The notes below the pieces were generated by a model that saw only the letters and a list, made by a program, of their open reading frames with translations, searched no databases and was not told where the DNA came from. From the NCBI GenBank assembly GCA_013176395.1, contig JABMLP010000016.1, forward strand, positions 496,001 to 560,000: a stretch of DNA of 64,000 nt, in the 5' to 3' direction. Each line of letters starts with the position of its first letter. Position 1 is the first letter of the stretch. Below are positions 45,720 through 56,647 of the stretch, piece after piece. This DNA comes from Venturia oleaginea (lineage: Eukaryota > Ascomycota > Dothideomycetes > Venturiales > Venturiaceae). A program made the translations under genes and the position numbers.

Positions 45720-46702
45720 CTATTTCGCCTTCTGCTTGCCTGCAGCTCGTAGAACCTTTCGTCGTTGGCTCATCATGTGGGAGTAGAGGATGTATGCGCC
45801 TGAGAAAATGTTAGTTCCACGAAGAAGGAATTTAGTCAAAAGATGAATACATACCGGGAACATACAAGCCCAAGATTCCATAGAGAACGTATGGCAATCT
45901 CTCGTCCCTCTCCGCAGCTGGCCCAGCAGACTTGTAAACCAGCCACATCTCACTCGAAATGCCCAACGGGTACAGAATGAAGAAAGTATTGTATCGCAAG
46001 AATTGCATGAAGCCAGGCACGGAACCAGTCAATAGGCAGACAAAGTATGAGTATCGGATGACCTCAGTGGTGCTCCATGCGAGGAGCATAGTCGAGTATG
46101 CGATGCTGCTTGCCGGTACAGAAGGGAACTGGTCGCAGATGGCCCAGACGAGGAGGAAGCGGCTGGCGACTTGCATAGCCGTGGTGAAGACGGATGCGTT
46201 GACGAGACCTGCGTTGGATTGTTAGCATAATGCACGTGAATATCTGGTATCCGCAGCTTAGGTCATTTTGTGCGTGCTCCCTTGTAGCTGTGTTGCTATA
46301 GCTCCAACTCTTTCGTGAGGTTTCTCCCAATGCCGCGAGTCTGCCGTGCGCGCAAATGTCTCCATATCCAGCAATGCCAGAAAACCTCAACTCACCAAAC
46401 AAACTATGCAAAATCTCCATCAAAGCCGCCGTCTGTGCCCACTTAACAAACTCCCCCGTCTCCCCAAAAAGAATCTCATAGCCCCTCGCCTCCTCCCCAA
46501 AGAAATTCAACCTCAACGTAGCTCCCAACCCCGCCTCTTTCTTACCCCCAAAAACATCAGGTCCCACGATTGAAATAGTGCGATAGAGAATGGTCGTCCA
46601 TAATGCGCACGAGACAGCATTATAAGCTATAAGGTAGGATTTTTTGGGCGTAAGACCGGTCGCGGCACCAGATTTTGGAGAGGATTTGGATTTAGGCGGC
46701 AT
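45720..46702 (-). CDS. PHS1: Very-long-chain (3R)-3-hydroxyacyl-CoA dehydratase
   Basis: Three minus-strand exons, 46702-46396, 46208-45855 and 45799-45720, encode 246 residues in phase. This is the PTPLA/HACD family: four to six membrane helices, YLIAYNAVSCALWTTILYR at the start, the helix with LMEILHSLFG, and the signature STTEVIRYSYF, which includes the catalytic Glu and Tyr region, then LRYNTFFILYPLGISSEMWL. It dehydrates 3-hydroxyacyl-CoA in the microsomal elongation cycle that makes sphingolipid very-long-chain fatty acids. The C-terminus, KVLRAAGKQKAK, is Lys-rich and compatible with ER retention. The N-terminus starts MPPKSKSSPKSG, a basic cytosolic tail. Confidence 0.93.
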
Positions 46703-47399
46703 AGTAGGGGAGGTATTTTACTTGTCTAGATTTGCTAGAGAAGAGGTTTGGAAAGAAGGTGGGATCTCGGAGCTTCAAGTTGTGGAGAAGTAAGGTTGAG
46801 CTTCGAACCCTTGAAGGTTGAGGCTCGGCACTGGCATTGCCCGAATGGGAATTTTGGATCATTGTCACGAGGGAAAATTGGACTTTCGATAATTGCATGA
46901 AAGTTCAGGACTGGAATAATAATGGGATTTTCATGCGGTAAAGGCTTTGGGACAGTCATGAAGGTGTCATGTACCATTGATGGGCGACTTCCATCCTCGA
47001 GGGCCGGCTCCCAGAGTTGCAACAAATTGACCAACAACGTGGCCATATACTACACCTGGCCGGCATTAAATTTTCTTGGAAGTCAAAGCTAAGAGCTGAT
47101 ATCGATTGTCAAGTCCCGATTGGTACGCATCAAGATTATGACCACTTCTATTGGACTATAGAAAGCACGAAGACAAACGTGCATTACTCAAGACTGTCAT
47201 TGCTCCTCATCAGCCTAGTCCTTCTTCGAACGAGAGAAGTACACCTGGGATAGTCATCAAAAACGCCGGTGCTCATAACGCCCACGAGATGCAGCTTCAT
47301 GGGGGGTATCATCACTAATTATGCCTTAAAAACACAATGTAAATATAAATCATAAAAAAAAAAGCTCTTGCCTCGCTTCTAGCCCCTCTCAACTCAAAC
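46703..47399. other. Intergenic
   Basis: Promoter of PHS1 and 3' flank of the RING protein gene. No further gene seen. Confidence 0.5.
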
Positions 47400-48725
47400 T
47401 CACAGATAGACCTGGATCATTGAGGGCTTCGATGATGTCCTCTTTCCACAACCCTCGACAACGCAGCTCTTGAACGGCTTCGTCTTGCTTCTGCCCTTTT
47501 TCGAGACGAATCGATTCGTAGCACAGCTGCCGCAGTAGGCATGGCCACATGCCTTAACAATCCAGACAGATTTTTTCTCATCTGAATCTCCCTTGCAAAG
47601 TTCGTCCTCACAGTTGGGACAAACGAGCTCATCTCCATCTTGTGGACTCCGGGTGAAGCCCTCGAGAGCTGGCGTCGGCGGCATATATGGTGGCGGTGGA
47701 GTTTCTGGCTGATCATCCATATCATCGTCTGGCAATCCCATTGCGAAACCAGCCATCCTGAAATCGATGTCTGGCACCACAAACTGAAACCCTCCACCGG
47801 CTGGTACTCCCGCCCTTGCTGCGCCCGCGAAATTTAGCCGAACTCGGGTTGCTCCTGTCACTGCCCCTGCCACTCGGCCCTGCATGGGCATCATCTGAAA
47901 GTGGTAGAGATTCCTTCGTGCAGCGCCATTTCCTGCTTGTTGTGGAGGAGCCCCGGGTATTCGGCGTACTTCTGTGATTCTCAGGTCGTCTTCTTCTTCT
48001 CTTTCTGCAACTCTCTGTCGTCCTCCCCTCCTGTCCAAAGGTCCTCCAAAATTCGTGTTTGGTATGCTAGGAACCAATACTGGCCTTGTGTTTCTGGGCT
48101 CTGGAAGACGTCTCACTGAGAGAAACTCGACTTCAGGACTCCGCTCCTCTGCTTGAGTGTTGGCGGTACGATTTTGGCGATCTATAGGTGGTGGTCGTAT
48201 GGTAGCCTCGGGAGAATCTGCAGAAAGGTCTATGATCTGTTGAGCATATCGTGGACCTCGGCTGGCGTGTCCAAAGGCTCCCATTCTCGCAGCAGGCACC
48301 GCCGGGAATTCCTCATTCGTGAGGTCAATGATCGACGGTCTCCGGCTCATTTCTGTGATTGTAGAAGGGCTTGCTACTGGGGAAAAACTCATGGGCGACT
48401 CTGCAGTTCTCGCTGGCCTTCTGAAGTCAAATCCGTCTCCAACCCGCCGTGTTGGTCTTTGTATCGGTGGTAATGTGATCCCGTTTGATCGATAGTTTGA
48501 CGGACCTTCGTTTGAGGAGTGCGGGTTTAGCAAGGGAAAGGGAGAAGACGTGGTACGACTTCGATCTTGAGAGTCTGGGTTGATTTCTTCATATGCTCTC
48601 TGAAGTGAGGTGTTAGTAAGTGGCTAAACAAAAGAACACTTGGAATTCTTCCTTAGAAACATCAATTCCAGAGATCTTACCTTTGTCCCACGCCCACAAT
48701 GGGTAGGAGTTGTGTTCTCGTCCAT
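47400..48725 (-). CDS. RING-type zinc finger protein with SUMO-interaction-like motifs
   Basis: Two minus-strand exons, 48725-48681 and 48599-47400, encode 414 residues; the first 15 residues (MDENTTPTHCGRGTK) come from exon 1, joined in phase 0. Most of the protein is disordered and Arg/Pro-rich. Hydrophobic-acidic patches IIDLTNEE, IIDLSAD and VEFLSV resemble SUMO-interacting motifs. The C-terminus holds a RING-like zinc finger: CPNC..DELC, then KACGHAYCGSCATNRF, then CVVEGCGKRT. This arrangement (SIMs followed by a terminal RING) recalls SUMO-targeted ubiquitin ligases of the Slx8/Rfp group, often annotated in moulds as 'cell cycle control protein'. E3 activity is inferred, not shown; the spacing of the finger is irregular. 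Confidence 0.78.
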
Positions 48726-50853
48726 CAAAGAAACGATGCTGTGTGTGCAGGGTGTGTTTCAATGTGTGAGCAGCGGCCTGGTAGTGACGGCGTCAGGCTT
48801 TACGTTGGGATATTGACTGGAGTTGTAGTTGTATTGCAAAATGGGCTGGTAACAAAAGAGAGGTCGGCGTCGGCGTTGGTCAGTGGCGGGATCGCTTAGC
48901 TTGGGGGAAGTGGGTGGTGGTGACCTTAACAACCGACTATTATTAATGAATTGCGATGGTCAAAAGAAGGGTTTGGTAGGAGATGTGGTAAGTGGTAGCA
49001 GAGGGTTAATAGATGCCAGACTCATGTGTCTCATCGATAGCCACTCTCAGCGCCCTCCTACTGTCCTACACAACTACAACACCACCTCCAGCAGGCCGTC
49101 AAGGGAATCATGACTCGACTGATACACCGGCGGAATCTCCATGGATCAGGTGGCATCTTCTGGTACGGGTGTAGGACCAACTTGGCCTCGACCTCGGGAG
49201 GAAAATTCTGGTACTTTAACATCACTTTTCTTAATTTCAGGCACGTGCTTATCACTACATCAAAACAGAGCTCCAAGACTACCTCCTGCTATGTTAAAGC
49301 AAGCTTTGAAAACCTCACGCCTTTGCGGGATTGCAATTTTGTTGAGCGCTCACGAAATTGCAAGAAACACCTATCATTAGAAACGATCAAACCCGACCCC
49401 ATGTGCCCGGATGTGCGGTCAGGATCTGGCACATCCATTCCAGGAAGGTTGCAGAAATGCAAGCATGTCCTCATCTGGTCACGATTCATGCCGAAGATTG
49501 AGGCACGAGAAGTTTCCATTTCCTCATACCTGCATGCGACTCGTACACCCTGCGCGTCCTCTGACTAAAGATAGGTTCTCTTCTCGCATTCTCGCGTATC
49601 GGAAGCATCTCAAGCAGACCGAGAGATGCTCTTCAATTGAGAGGAACATCTAGATCTTAGGTGGGATTAACTTGAAATTCAAGTACTACTATGTTATACT
49701 CTGGCCATCATTCCTATTCCGCCGCAGTCTGCCGAGTGGGGACGATGTCCGAGAGTAAAGCAGGAAGAAGAGGGGTTAAGATCGGTAAAAAGAACGAGGT
49801 CGAGACCCATACGACCCTTCTCGAGATATTTATGGGAATGTGACTATTCATAATTCCCTGAAGTATACGGAGACGTTATGTGCAGGGAGACTTGAGAGAA
49901 GAGCTGAGAAAAGATGCCTTACCATACAGGGTGAAGTGTCAACTTTTGTGGCTGGCAACGCTTACTCCAAGCGTAAGGATTTGCCGTAGAAGTCCCGCTC
50001 GACTTCATCTCTCAACTTCAAGAACTGTGCTTGCTAGATTGTCTCCTCACAGCCGATTCTCGTTTCGGTTTTGAGAAGCCTCGTCCAGCCTTTCCTAGAT
50101 CTCCACCAAAAGTTTGAGCAGCAGTGTGTCAATGCATGCCAACTGTTACTTCTTCATACCCCACTATCTATTCAAATATAGTCGGCCACCCAGTGAACTC
50201 AATTTGGTTCTAGAGTGAGCCGTGGAGTGTGCCGACGGGTTCTAGCTGTATTCTCAATTGCTGTCCTCTTTATTCACCCCAACTTCAGTCCACACCCTCC
50301 TCTTTCTGTCGCGAGCAGTGAGACTACACGTAATGTGCTTGTAGAGCACCTCGGAGATAGCTAGGGCAAAGACGGACAGTCTAGCGCTTGGTTCCTCGCT
50401 CTTGCGGTGTTGGTGTTAGGTCGAGGATGTTGATTTCAGTCGAGGGTATCGCGACTTGACCCTCCAAACGTACAAGCCCACAGTTCTTGAACGAAATCTG
50501 GGGTCGATAACACGGGTCTTCCATGCTATTTCATCGGTTTTATTATTGGTCGATAGATGTCGTCCTGTGTTCTCATCTATTCGATTATTTGGGGTCTGGG
50601 CAATGACCCGGCTGTCGGCTGTCGCCAGGATCTTGATAGGATCTTCCTGGGAAATCAAACTTAACGTAAGACGCCCGCACCTTCTCACCCTCATCTCGCC
50701 CACACTTTCGGTGGATGGACACGACAACAACAAATGCAACGTCGGTAAGTATTTCTTCCACACTTGTGATAAGACATCGCCTAAGGCGCCTCCCCCGACA
50801 TTATTCTTTTATGGAAAAAGCACACCTGACACAATCGCACAGGGTCTGTAGCG
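48726..50853. other. 2.1 kb divergent intergenic region
   Basis: Between the RING gene (minus) and the repeat-protein gene (plus). A possible 5'-leader intron is suggested by GTAAGT near 50741 and CACAG near 50841. Short open frames are unsupported. Confidence 0.4.
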
Positions 50854-51889
50854 ATGGATCTCAAGGCACGAGTCAAAAAGTACGCGAGTCCTGGTCGCTC
50901 CAAGGACAAAGCAAACGTGGAAGCTAAGGAGACGTCGAAGTCAGATGACGAGAATGATTTGGATAAAAGTATGTCGACTCTGATCCAACAGCGCATCCCG
51001 CCTTTGCTAATTGGCGGTAGAGTCCATATTCTCATCATCGACCAAGTCACCCGTCAGAGAGTTCTTACGCGGTCAACTCAAGCGCAAAGGTTCCACCATC
51101 GGAACTCCCAAGAAAAGTTTCTCTGGATCAAGGGCGGCGTCGAACGGGTCAGGTACCCCAAAGTCTTCTGAAAACAGAACTTCCATGGAAGTTAGTTCAT
51201 TGTCTGGCAATGGAGCTCCGGCATTCCCGGCCAAGGACAACCTCTCCACCCTTCCATCTTTAAACGAAAAACAAGCCCCAGGAGCACCTCATAACCGAGT
51301 CTCAGTGGACAGTACCAAGATCCAAACAGCTGTGGCTGTTACGTTGGAGAAGCTTCCTCCACAACCAAGTTTGGATGCCTTGACGCCGGAGGCGACAGAA
51401 ACACAGTCGGATGTTAAGAGCGCGAACGGAACAGCGCCTGTATCGAAGGATCTCATGACTCCCGCCTCGGTCCCAAAACGACTGTCATCTCTAGGCCAAT
51501 CCGGACAAAATGCCAAACCCATCACTATCCCAGAGTCACCATCCGAAGACGACGATCTCGCCAAAGACCGCCAGGACTCTGCACAGGACAGCGATGAAAC
51601 CTCTTTGCAGAATGGCGATCCATCAATATCTACGAAGAAAGAAGAAGCTGTACAGAATGGCGATGCATCACCGTCCACGAAGAACGAAGAAACCGTACAG
51701 AATGGTGGAGTATCAATTTCTACGAAGACAGAAGAAGGGAAAGAAGACACCGCTGGTGGCGTTGAAGTTGTTTTGAAGAGAGAAAGGAAAGTCGATGAGT
51801 TATTTGTTACTGCTTTTCTTATCCTCTTATTTGTGTTTACTTTTTATAACCCATTGTTTGATGCACCCAACATCAAGATTTTTGGATAA
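50854..51889 (+). CDS. Ser/Thr-rich protein with C-terminal membrane segment, unrecognised
   Basis: Two exons, 50854-50968 and 51021-51889, encode 327 residues in phase (A|AG, Lys). The N-terminus is basic (MDLKARVKKYASPGRSKDK) and is followed by a basic Ser-rich stretch. The long middle is disordered. Three imperfect 15-residue repeats of the form QNGDPSISTKKEEAV occur at about residues 230-275. The end has one strong hydrophobic helix (LFVTAFLILLFVFTFY) followed by 14 residues, the layout of a tail-anchored membrane protein facing the cytosol. No known family is recognised. A Fot1-like transposon relic begins 26 bases after the stop codon. Confidence 0.7.
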
Positions 51890-51914
51890 GGTTTTATAAT
51901 ATCAATATAGAGTA

Positions 51915-51960
51915 ACGTATTCCACCACCCGAACCGCCACACCACCCAACCCGCCAAAAT
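51915..51960 (+). repeat. Left terminal inverted repeat of the Fot1-like element
   Basis: Begins ACGTATTCCACCACCCGAAC after TA and ends at CCGCCAAAAT. 45 of 46 bases match the reverse complement of 52923-52968. Confidence 0.95.
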
Positions 51961-52922
51961 TTGCCAAGACTACCACTTCCCCCATTATCTGATTATGTCT
52001 CAACAACACAACTCTTTATTACTTGAACACGAAGGGAGACTTCAGCTTGTCCTCCAAGCCGGCCAATTCCGAAGCCAACGGGCGGCTACGCGCGCCTTTA
52101 ACGTTAAACACCAGAACCTCTCTGATCGCGCCCGAGTCCCATTATCCTCGAAAAATTACCAAACGGTCAGAAACTTACCCTTACCGAGGAGCAAACGCTT
52201 ATCCAATATATTCTCGACCTCGATTCGCGAGGATTTGCGCCCCGGCTGTGTGAGGTGGCAGATATGGCGGATAAACTACTGGGTATACGCGGTGGAGAGC
52301 CAGTAGGCAAAAACTGGGCTGAGAGATTCGTAACGCGCTCGGATAAGCTCAAGGTAGCCTTCAATCTACGGCTACGCACCCCGCCAGAACCCCGTCTCCT
52401 AGAAACGCCGTGGCAGCCAAAGACTCCAAGCAATACTCATGAATTTGGATCCAATCCAAGTTCGTAAGCGAGTCTTTTACTCGGTCACCAGTTAGTAAGC
52501 AGGCAGTCTTTTCACAGCTTTCAAAGGCGCTGAATTGATGCCGCACCAGAACGCCCTACTTGTTGCACGAAACCACGAGCTTGAAGAGCATTTGGCAGTA
52601 ATGACGAAGCGAAAATGGCGTAAAAGAAAGCGGATCTAGCAAGGTGGTACTATGGAGTATGGGGCTGCAGCAGCGCGAGTAGCTGCTGAGGCGTCTGTTG
52701 CGCCTCAGGGATCAAAGAATGCTCGTAGTAGTAGTGGTCAAGAAATAGCCCGACCAACTCAAAGGCGCTGTGGGAACTGCGGCGCGACTGGGCACAATCC
52801 GCGAACGTATAAAAAGAATATTGAGATATCTTCTGGATCAGATAGCAGCACGACAGACTTGGAATCTATTGTTGATAGCGATAAAATTGAAGAGTCGTAA
52901 GATGAGTTGGTCGTGCCAAGAG

Positions 52923-52968
52923 ATTTTGGCGGGTTGGGTGGTGTGGCGGTTCGAGTGGTGGAATACGT
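52923..52968 (-). repeat. Right terminal inverted repeat of the Fot1-like element
   Basis: Begins ATTTTGGCGGGTTGGGTGG and ends GGAATACGT, followed by TA. The single mismatch to the left repeat is C/T. Confidence 0.95.
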
Positions 52969-52970
52969 TA

Positions 52971-54250
52971 TATCTTTCTACGCTTGAAGAAGATTGCAGA
53001 TGTACTTCGCCAAGTTTACTGCAGGCACCCTTTGATGCACATTTGTTGTTGAGGAGGTGGATGGGGGAGAAGTTACGTTGATACCATGTTTGTCTCTCCT
53101 CCCGTCTCCATCTTATTTCAAAAAATAACATATACCATCTATTACTATCCAGCAACGTCGTTTACAAATCCCCTACCCCTCTTCATAACAACTCTATCAC
53201 CCATCTCCTCCCCATCCCTATAACCTATTATAGCAACCCACCACTCCGTAACAAAAGAAACACGTTAAAACAACCTCGCTCTTTTTTTCTAAAAAATTCC
53301 TACCCAAGTCACATCACCTAGTTCCACTCACCGATAAATTCCACAGTACACAACAGCCAAGAAACCCCGGAAAGGCATAAGGAACGAGACTCACCATTCC
53401 CTCTCGACCTCCCCAACGCCATCTCATGGCTCGTCTCCCCATAAAATCCCCCATCCACATGTGAGAGAAACACAGCACCGATACGGTTTTTCAGTATATA
53501 CTATCGAAGTTTCCCTTCTACAACAAAGTAACAGAATACGTAGAGACGTAGGACCCATCACCCATCACAACGATGTGATTTCACACCGTCCCGAGCTCAG
53601 ATCAGACAATGTTGATGTGGTAAGTCTACAAAAGAATGAAAAAGGGTAATATCAACAAACTGGACTTATAACCCCGGAAATACAGTCACGCAAGCATATC
53701 GGAAAATCGGAGCCCTTGTTGAGAAACTCACAGGCAACCAGAGAATCCGAAGAGCCCTGATTATGAAACAGCAGTCAAGTCCAAGATGAAAACGGAATGA
53801 TAAGAAAACATTATGTATAATATTGAGACGGGATAATACGTACGAGGAGCCCAATGCTTTGATACCGATAGCATATGCACTCTCGGACAGTCATCATCAT
53901 CATCATCACCATCATCACCATCATCCACGACCAAAAGCGCAGCTTTCAAAAAGCCAGAAGACCAATCTGTTGAAGAGCACGGGATATGAATATCCTGAGA
54001 CCAGGTCACGAGGCAAATCAAAGAGTTAGTTGCAATGCAAAAGAGGAAAACTGCCATCCGTGAACAAACATCACGGGCGCACTGTCAATAGTCCACATTG
54101 AAGTCTGGCCGCTCCATTTACTTTTGGAAAAATCCCCTCGCTCTACTATACCAATCCAACTCCCCAACGCACAAGTTCCCATCCGGGTCGCCAAAATATA
54201 CCCGCTCGATAATTTTACAAGCCGCCTATTGCGTTCCAGTCTCAGTTCAC
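52971..54250. other. Intergenic with a (CAT)n tract
   Basis: Between the transposon and the stop of Prp19. A CAT/CAC trinucleotide run lies at 53891-53925. Nothing else is recognised; the run may sit in the 3' UTR of the Prp19 gene or be non-transcribed. Confidence 0.5.
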
Positions 54251-55879
54251 TCACTTGAGTAAAGTCAAAGCACCCTCACTATTCAGCAAAGTGATGGAGC
54301 TTCCTGAGACACCCCAAGCGAGTGCAGTAGCTGGAATGCCCTTCTTGAACGGCTCCGTCCATTTCTTCGATTTCTTGTTATATTCCTCCACTGCAACACC
54401 TCCTGCACCCGCAATGGCGAGGAATTGGCCAGTGTATTCCCACTGTACCGCGGTAACGGCACTTCCGAGATCCAACGTCTTGACTGCCTTTGGCTTCCTA
54501 AGATCGAAAATATCCACGCTGGTGCTGTTTTCCGAGGCTGCTGCGAACCATGTGCCATTTTCTGAGAAAGAGAGACTGAGTAGAGGACCTTCGGTAGAGA
54601 ATTGTGCCGCGAGGTCACCAGATTTGACGTTGTACACCTTCACTTCTCCGTCCTTACCACCAGCAGCGAATAGGGCACCGTCTGGGTGAAATTGGCCGCA
54701 GGTAAGCTCTGCGCAGTGTTAGCTTGTCCAAGAAGCCAGAATATAGGAGCGCTAGATACCTGAGTCGGTGAAGACTCGTGTGACGTGTGACATGGTGTCG
54801 AGATCATACACGACGTAGCTCTTGTCTGAGCCTACGGACGCAATCAAGTCGCCAGTTGGATGCAGCGCGAGGCCAGTAGCAGATCCAGCATGGACAGCGA
54901 AACTTCCGATTTCCTTCTCTTTCTCAAAAATCTTGACGGCACCGGTGGATGTCGAAATGATTGGTCTCGCTCCCCACCAGACAGCATCCGTGACATGGCC
55001 ATTTCCAAATTTCAACGTGTGTACCGCCTCTTTCTCTGAAATTGAGTAAACAATAGCAGAACTGTCAGAACCTTCGAAAAGAGCCAGGTCGCCAGATTCG
55101 TTGACCGCGAGAGCGCGAGAGTTCGGGAGTGCTGCTTGGCCTAGTTCGGACGTCTCGAATGCGGTAATGGTTTCGCCTGTCGCCCAGTCGGCTGGAATTG
55201 CGCGTTTTCGGCGGGTGGCTTGTAGTCTACGGTAATCGTTAGCAATTGAAAGTGAACGAATGGTTGCAAGCCCTACTCTTGTTGTGTCGCATCTATCCTG
55301 GCAATAATAGTTTCTGGCAGCTCCTGACCATCTACTTGCATAGCATCGCTATTGGAATCGGCTGAGCCGCCTTGCACTGTCACTTTCGATAACGCATTCC
55401 TGGCTTCATCGCGCTCCTGGGTCAGCTTCGCGATCACACGTAACGCGCCCTCGAAATCGTAAAGAGCCGTGCTCAGCTCCTGCCGTGTTTGTGACAGTTG
55501 TTGCTTAAGGGTATATGACTCGAGAGCTAGAGCGTCCCATTCGTTTTGGAAAGTGGAGAGGAGAGCAGGTATGGAGGTGAGGGTCGGAGGTCTTGGTCGG
55601 ACGGCGCGAGCGTTCTTGAGTTCTACGAGGTCGTCTGTTGATAGTTCTTCCCCATTGACTGGGTCGCTGCCATGTTCTGAGATGTATGATTCGATCAACC
55701 GTTTTTCAAAGATATTGCCTTGAGGGTATGTCAGTGCTTGTATTCCCAGGTTCGAACCAATGTTACCTACCACTTTTGCGCGATGCGACGGGGACCTGAG
55801 GGACTTCTCCGGAGACTGGTGATTTCATTAGCTTCTGTACCTTCATAGGCGAGGGCATGTACGTACTTGCGCACAGCAT
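54251..55879 (-). CDS. PRP19: Pre-mRNA-processing factor 19 (U-box E3, NineTeen complex)
   Basis: Five minus-strand exons, 55879-55867, 55815-55771, 55718-55277, 55225-54760 and 54709-54251, encode 474 residues. The first exon is just 13 bases. The N-terminus MLCAISGEVPQVPVASRKSG followed by NIFEKRLIE is the U-box of Prp19. The Prp19 tetramerisation coiled coil follows (LQNEWDAL-type segment, then a heptad helix to TQERDEARNAL), with a basic RRKRAIPADW link. Seven WD40-like blades then run from about residue 205 to the end (GHVTDAVWW, ATGLALHPTGD, CGQFHPDG, VTAVQWEYTG). The complex activates the spliceosome through Lys63 ubiquitination and also acts in DNA repair. Splice phases all agree and support the short exons. 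Confidence 0.95.
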
Positions 55880-56647
55880 GATGAGAATTGTATATGGTTA
55901 CTTAGTGAGCAGCTCGTCGCGTTCTTTTTCGAACTCTGAACCGAAGAGTCCCTGTGTGGCTGGTGCTATTCTAATTCTACCATGCGCCACACGTGCTGGG
56001 CCTTGCCTTGAACTTCAACTCGAATGATCAATGTTGATTAAACATCCTTTGGGTTGACCTCTTCATAAAGATCGATATGGGCTGTGTAGTTGCTATTCCC
56101 AAATTTTACCCAAATTTTCGAATTTCTGAGGTCCATCCGTGTCGTCAAAATGGCCGAACCGTATCTCGGTCTGTTACCCGGATATTATTTGATTGATGTG
56201 GTCTCAAGTCGTGAGGAGTCACGAGTAAGGCTGTCACTATACACATTATACATGTGGCAAAATCCTGGATGTTTCTGGAGAGTGGATTGTGTCATCAGTA
56301 TCTTATCCCATTTCAGGATATTGTTTACAGTAAAGTCGCCACATCTCCAGCTAAGCCACTATTTCTCGACGTCACCGTGAAAGTTTCACTCCGCCCCATC
56401 CAAAGACACGCAAGACGCGCACGACGCGCACGACACTGCAAGATAGATCCCTTCAGTTATGAATGCGTAGCATAAAAGCATCCCCGCATTCCGCCCCAGC
56501 TTCATTGATCTTCCGTGAACATCCACGCACGCCCAAGCCTCAAGGCTGTCACGTTTGCCCCCTGCCACTCCCCTTATAAGCACAAGACAGCCTCCCATCT
56601 TACCAACCACTTCCTTTCCCTCCTCCTCATCAACCTGCACCTCCTTT
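55880..56647. other. Divergent promoter of Prp19 and the dynamin-like gene
   Basis: A TTATAAG element at about 56573 lies 75 bases before the dynamin ATG, and the intervening DNA is pyrimidine-rich. No further gene. Confidence 0.5.

Larger units (their letters stand above)
51915..52968. mobile_element. Fot1/pogo-type (Tc1-mariner) DNA transposon relic with TIRs
   Basis: 1054 bases bounded by 46-base terminal inverted repeats that differ at one position, each flanked by TA (51913-51914 and 52969-52970), the target duplication of Tc1/mariner elements. Inside are pieces of a pogo/Fot1 transposase. They include an N-terminal helix-turn-helix region from 51995 (GRLQLVLQAGQFRSQRAATR, FNVKHQNLSDR). 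A CENP-B-like part follows in another frame (ADMADKLLGIRGGEPVGKNW). Last is the C-terminal tail with CGNCGATGHN. The DDE catalytic core between them is missing, and frameshifts and stops break the rest. About half the usual length of such elements (close to 1.9 kb) is gone, so it cannot move by itself. The near-identical TIRs mean it could still be moved in trans. Confidence 0.92.
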
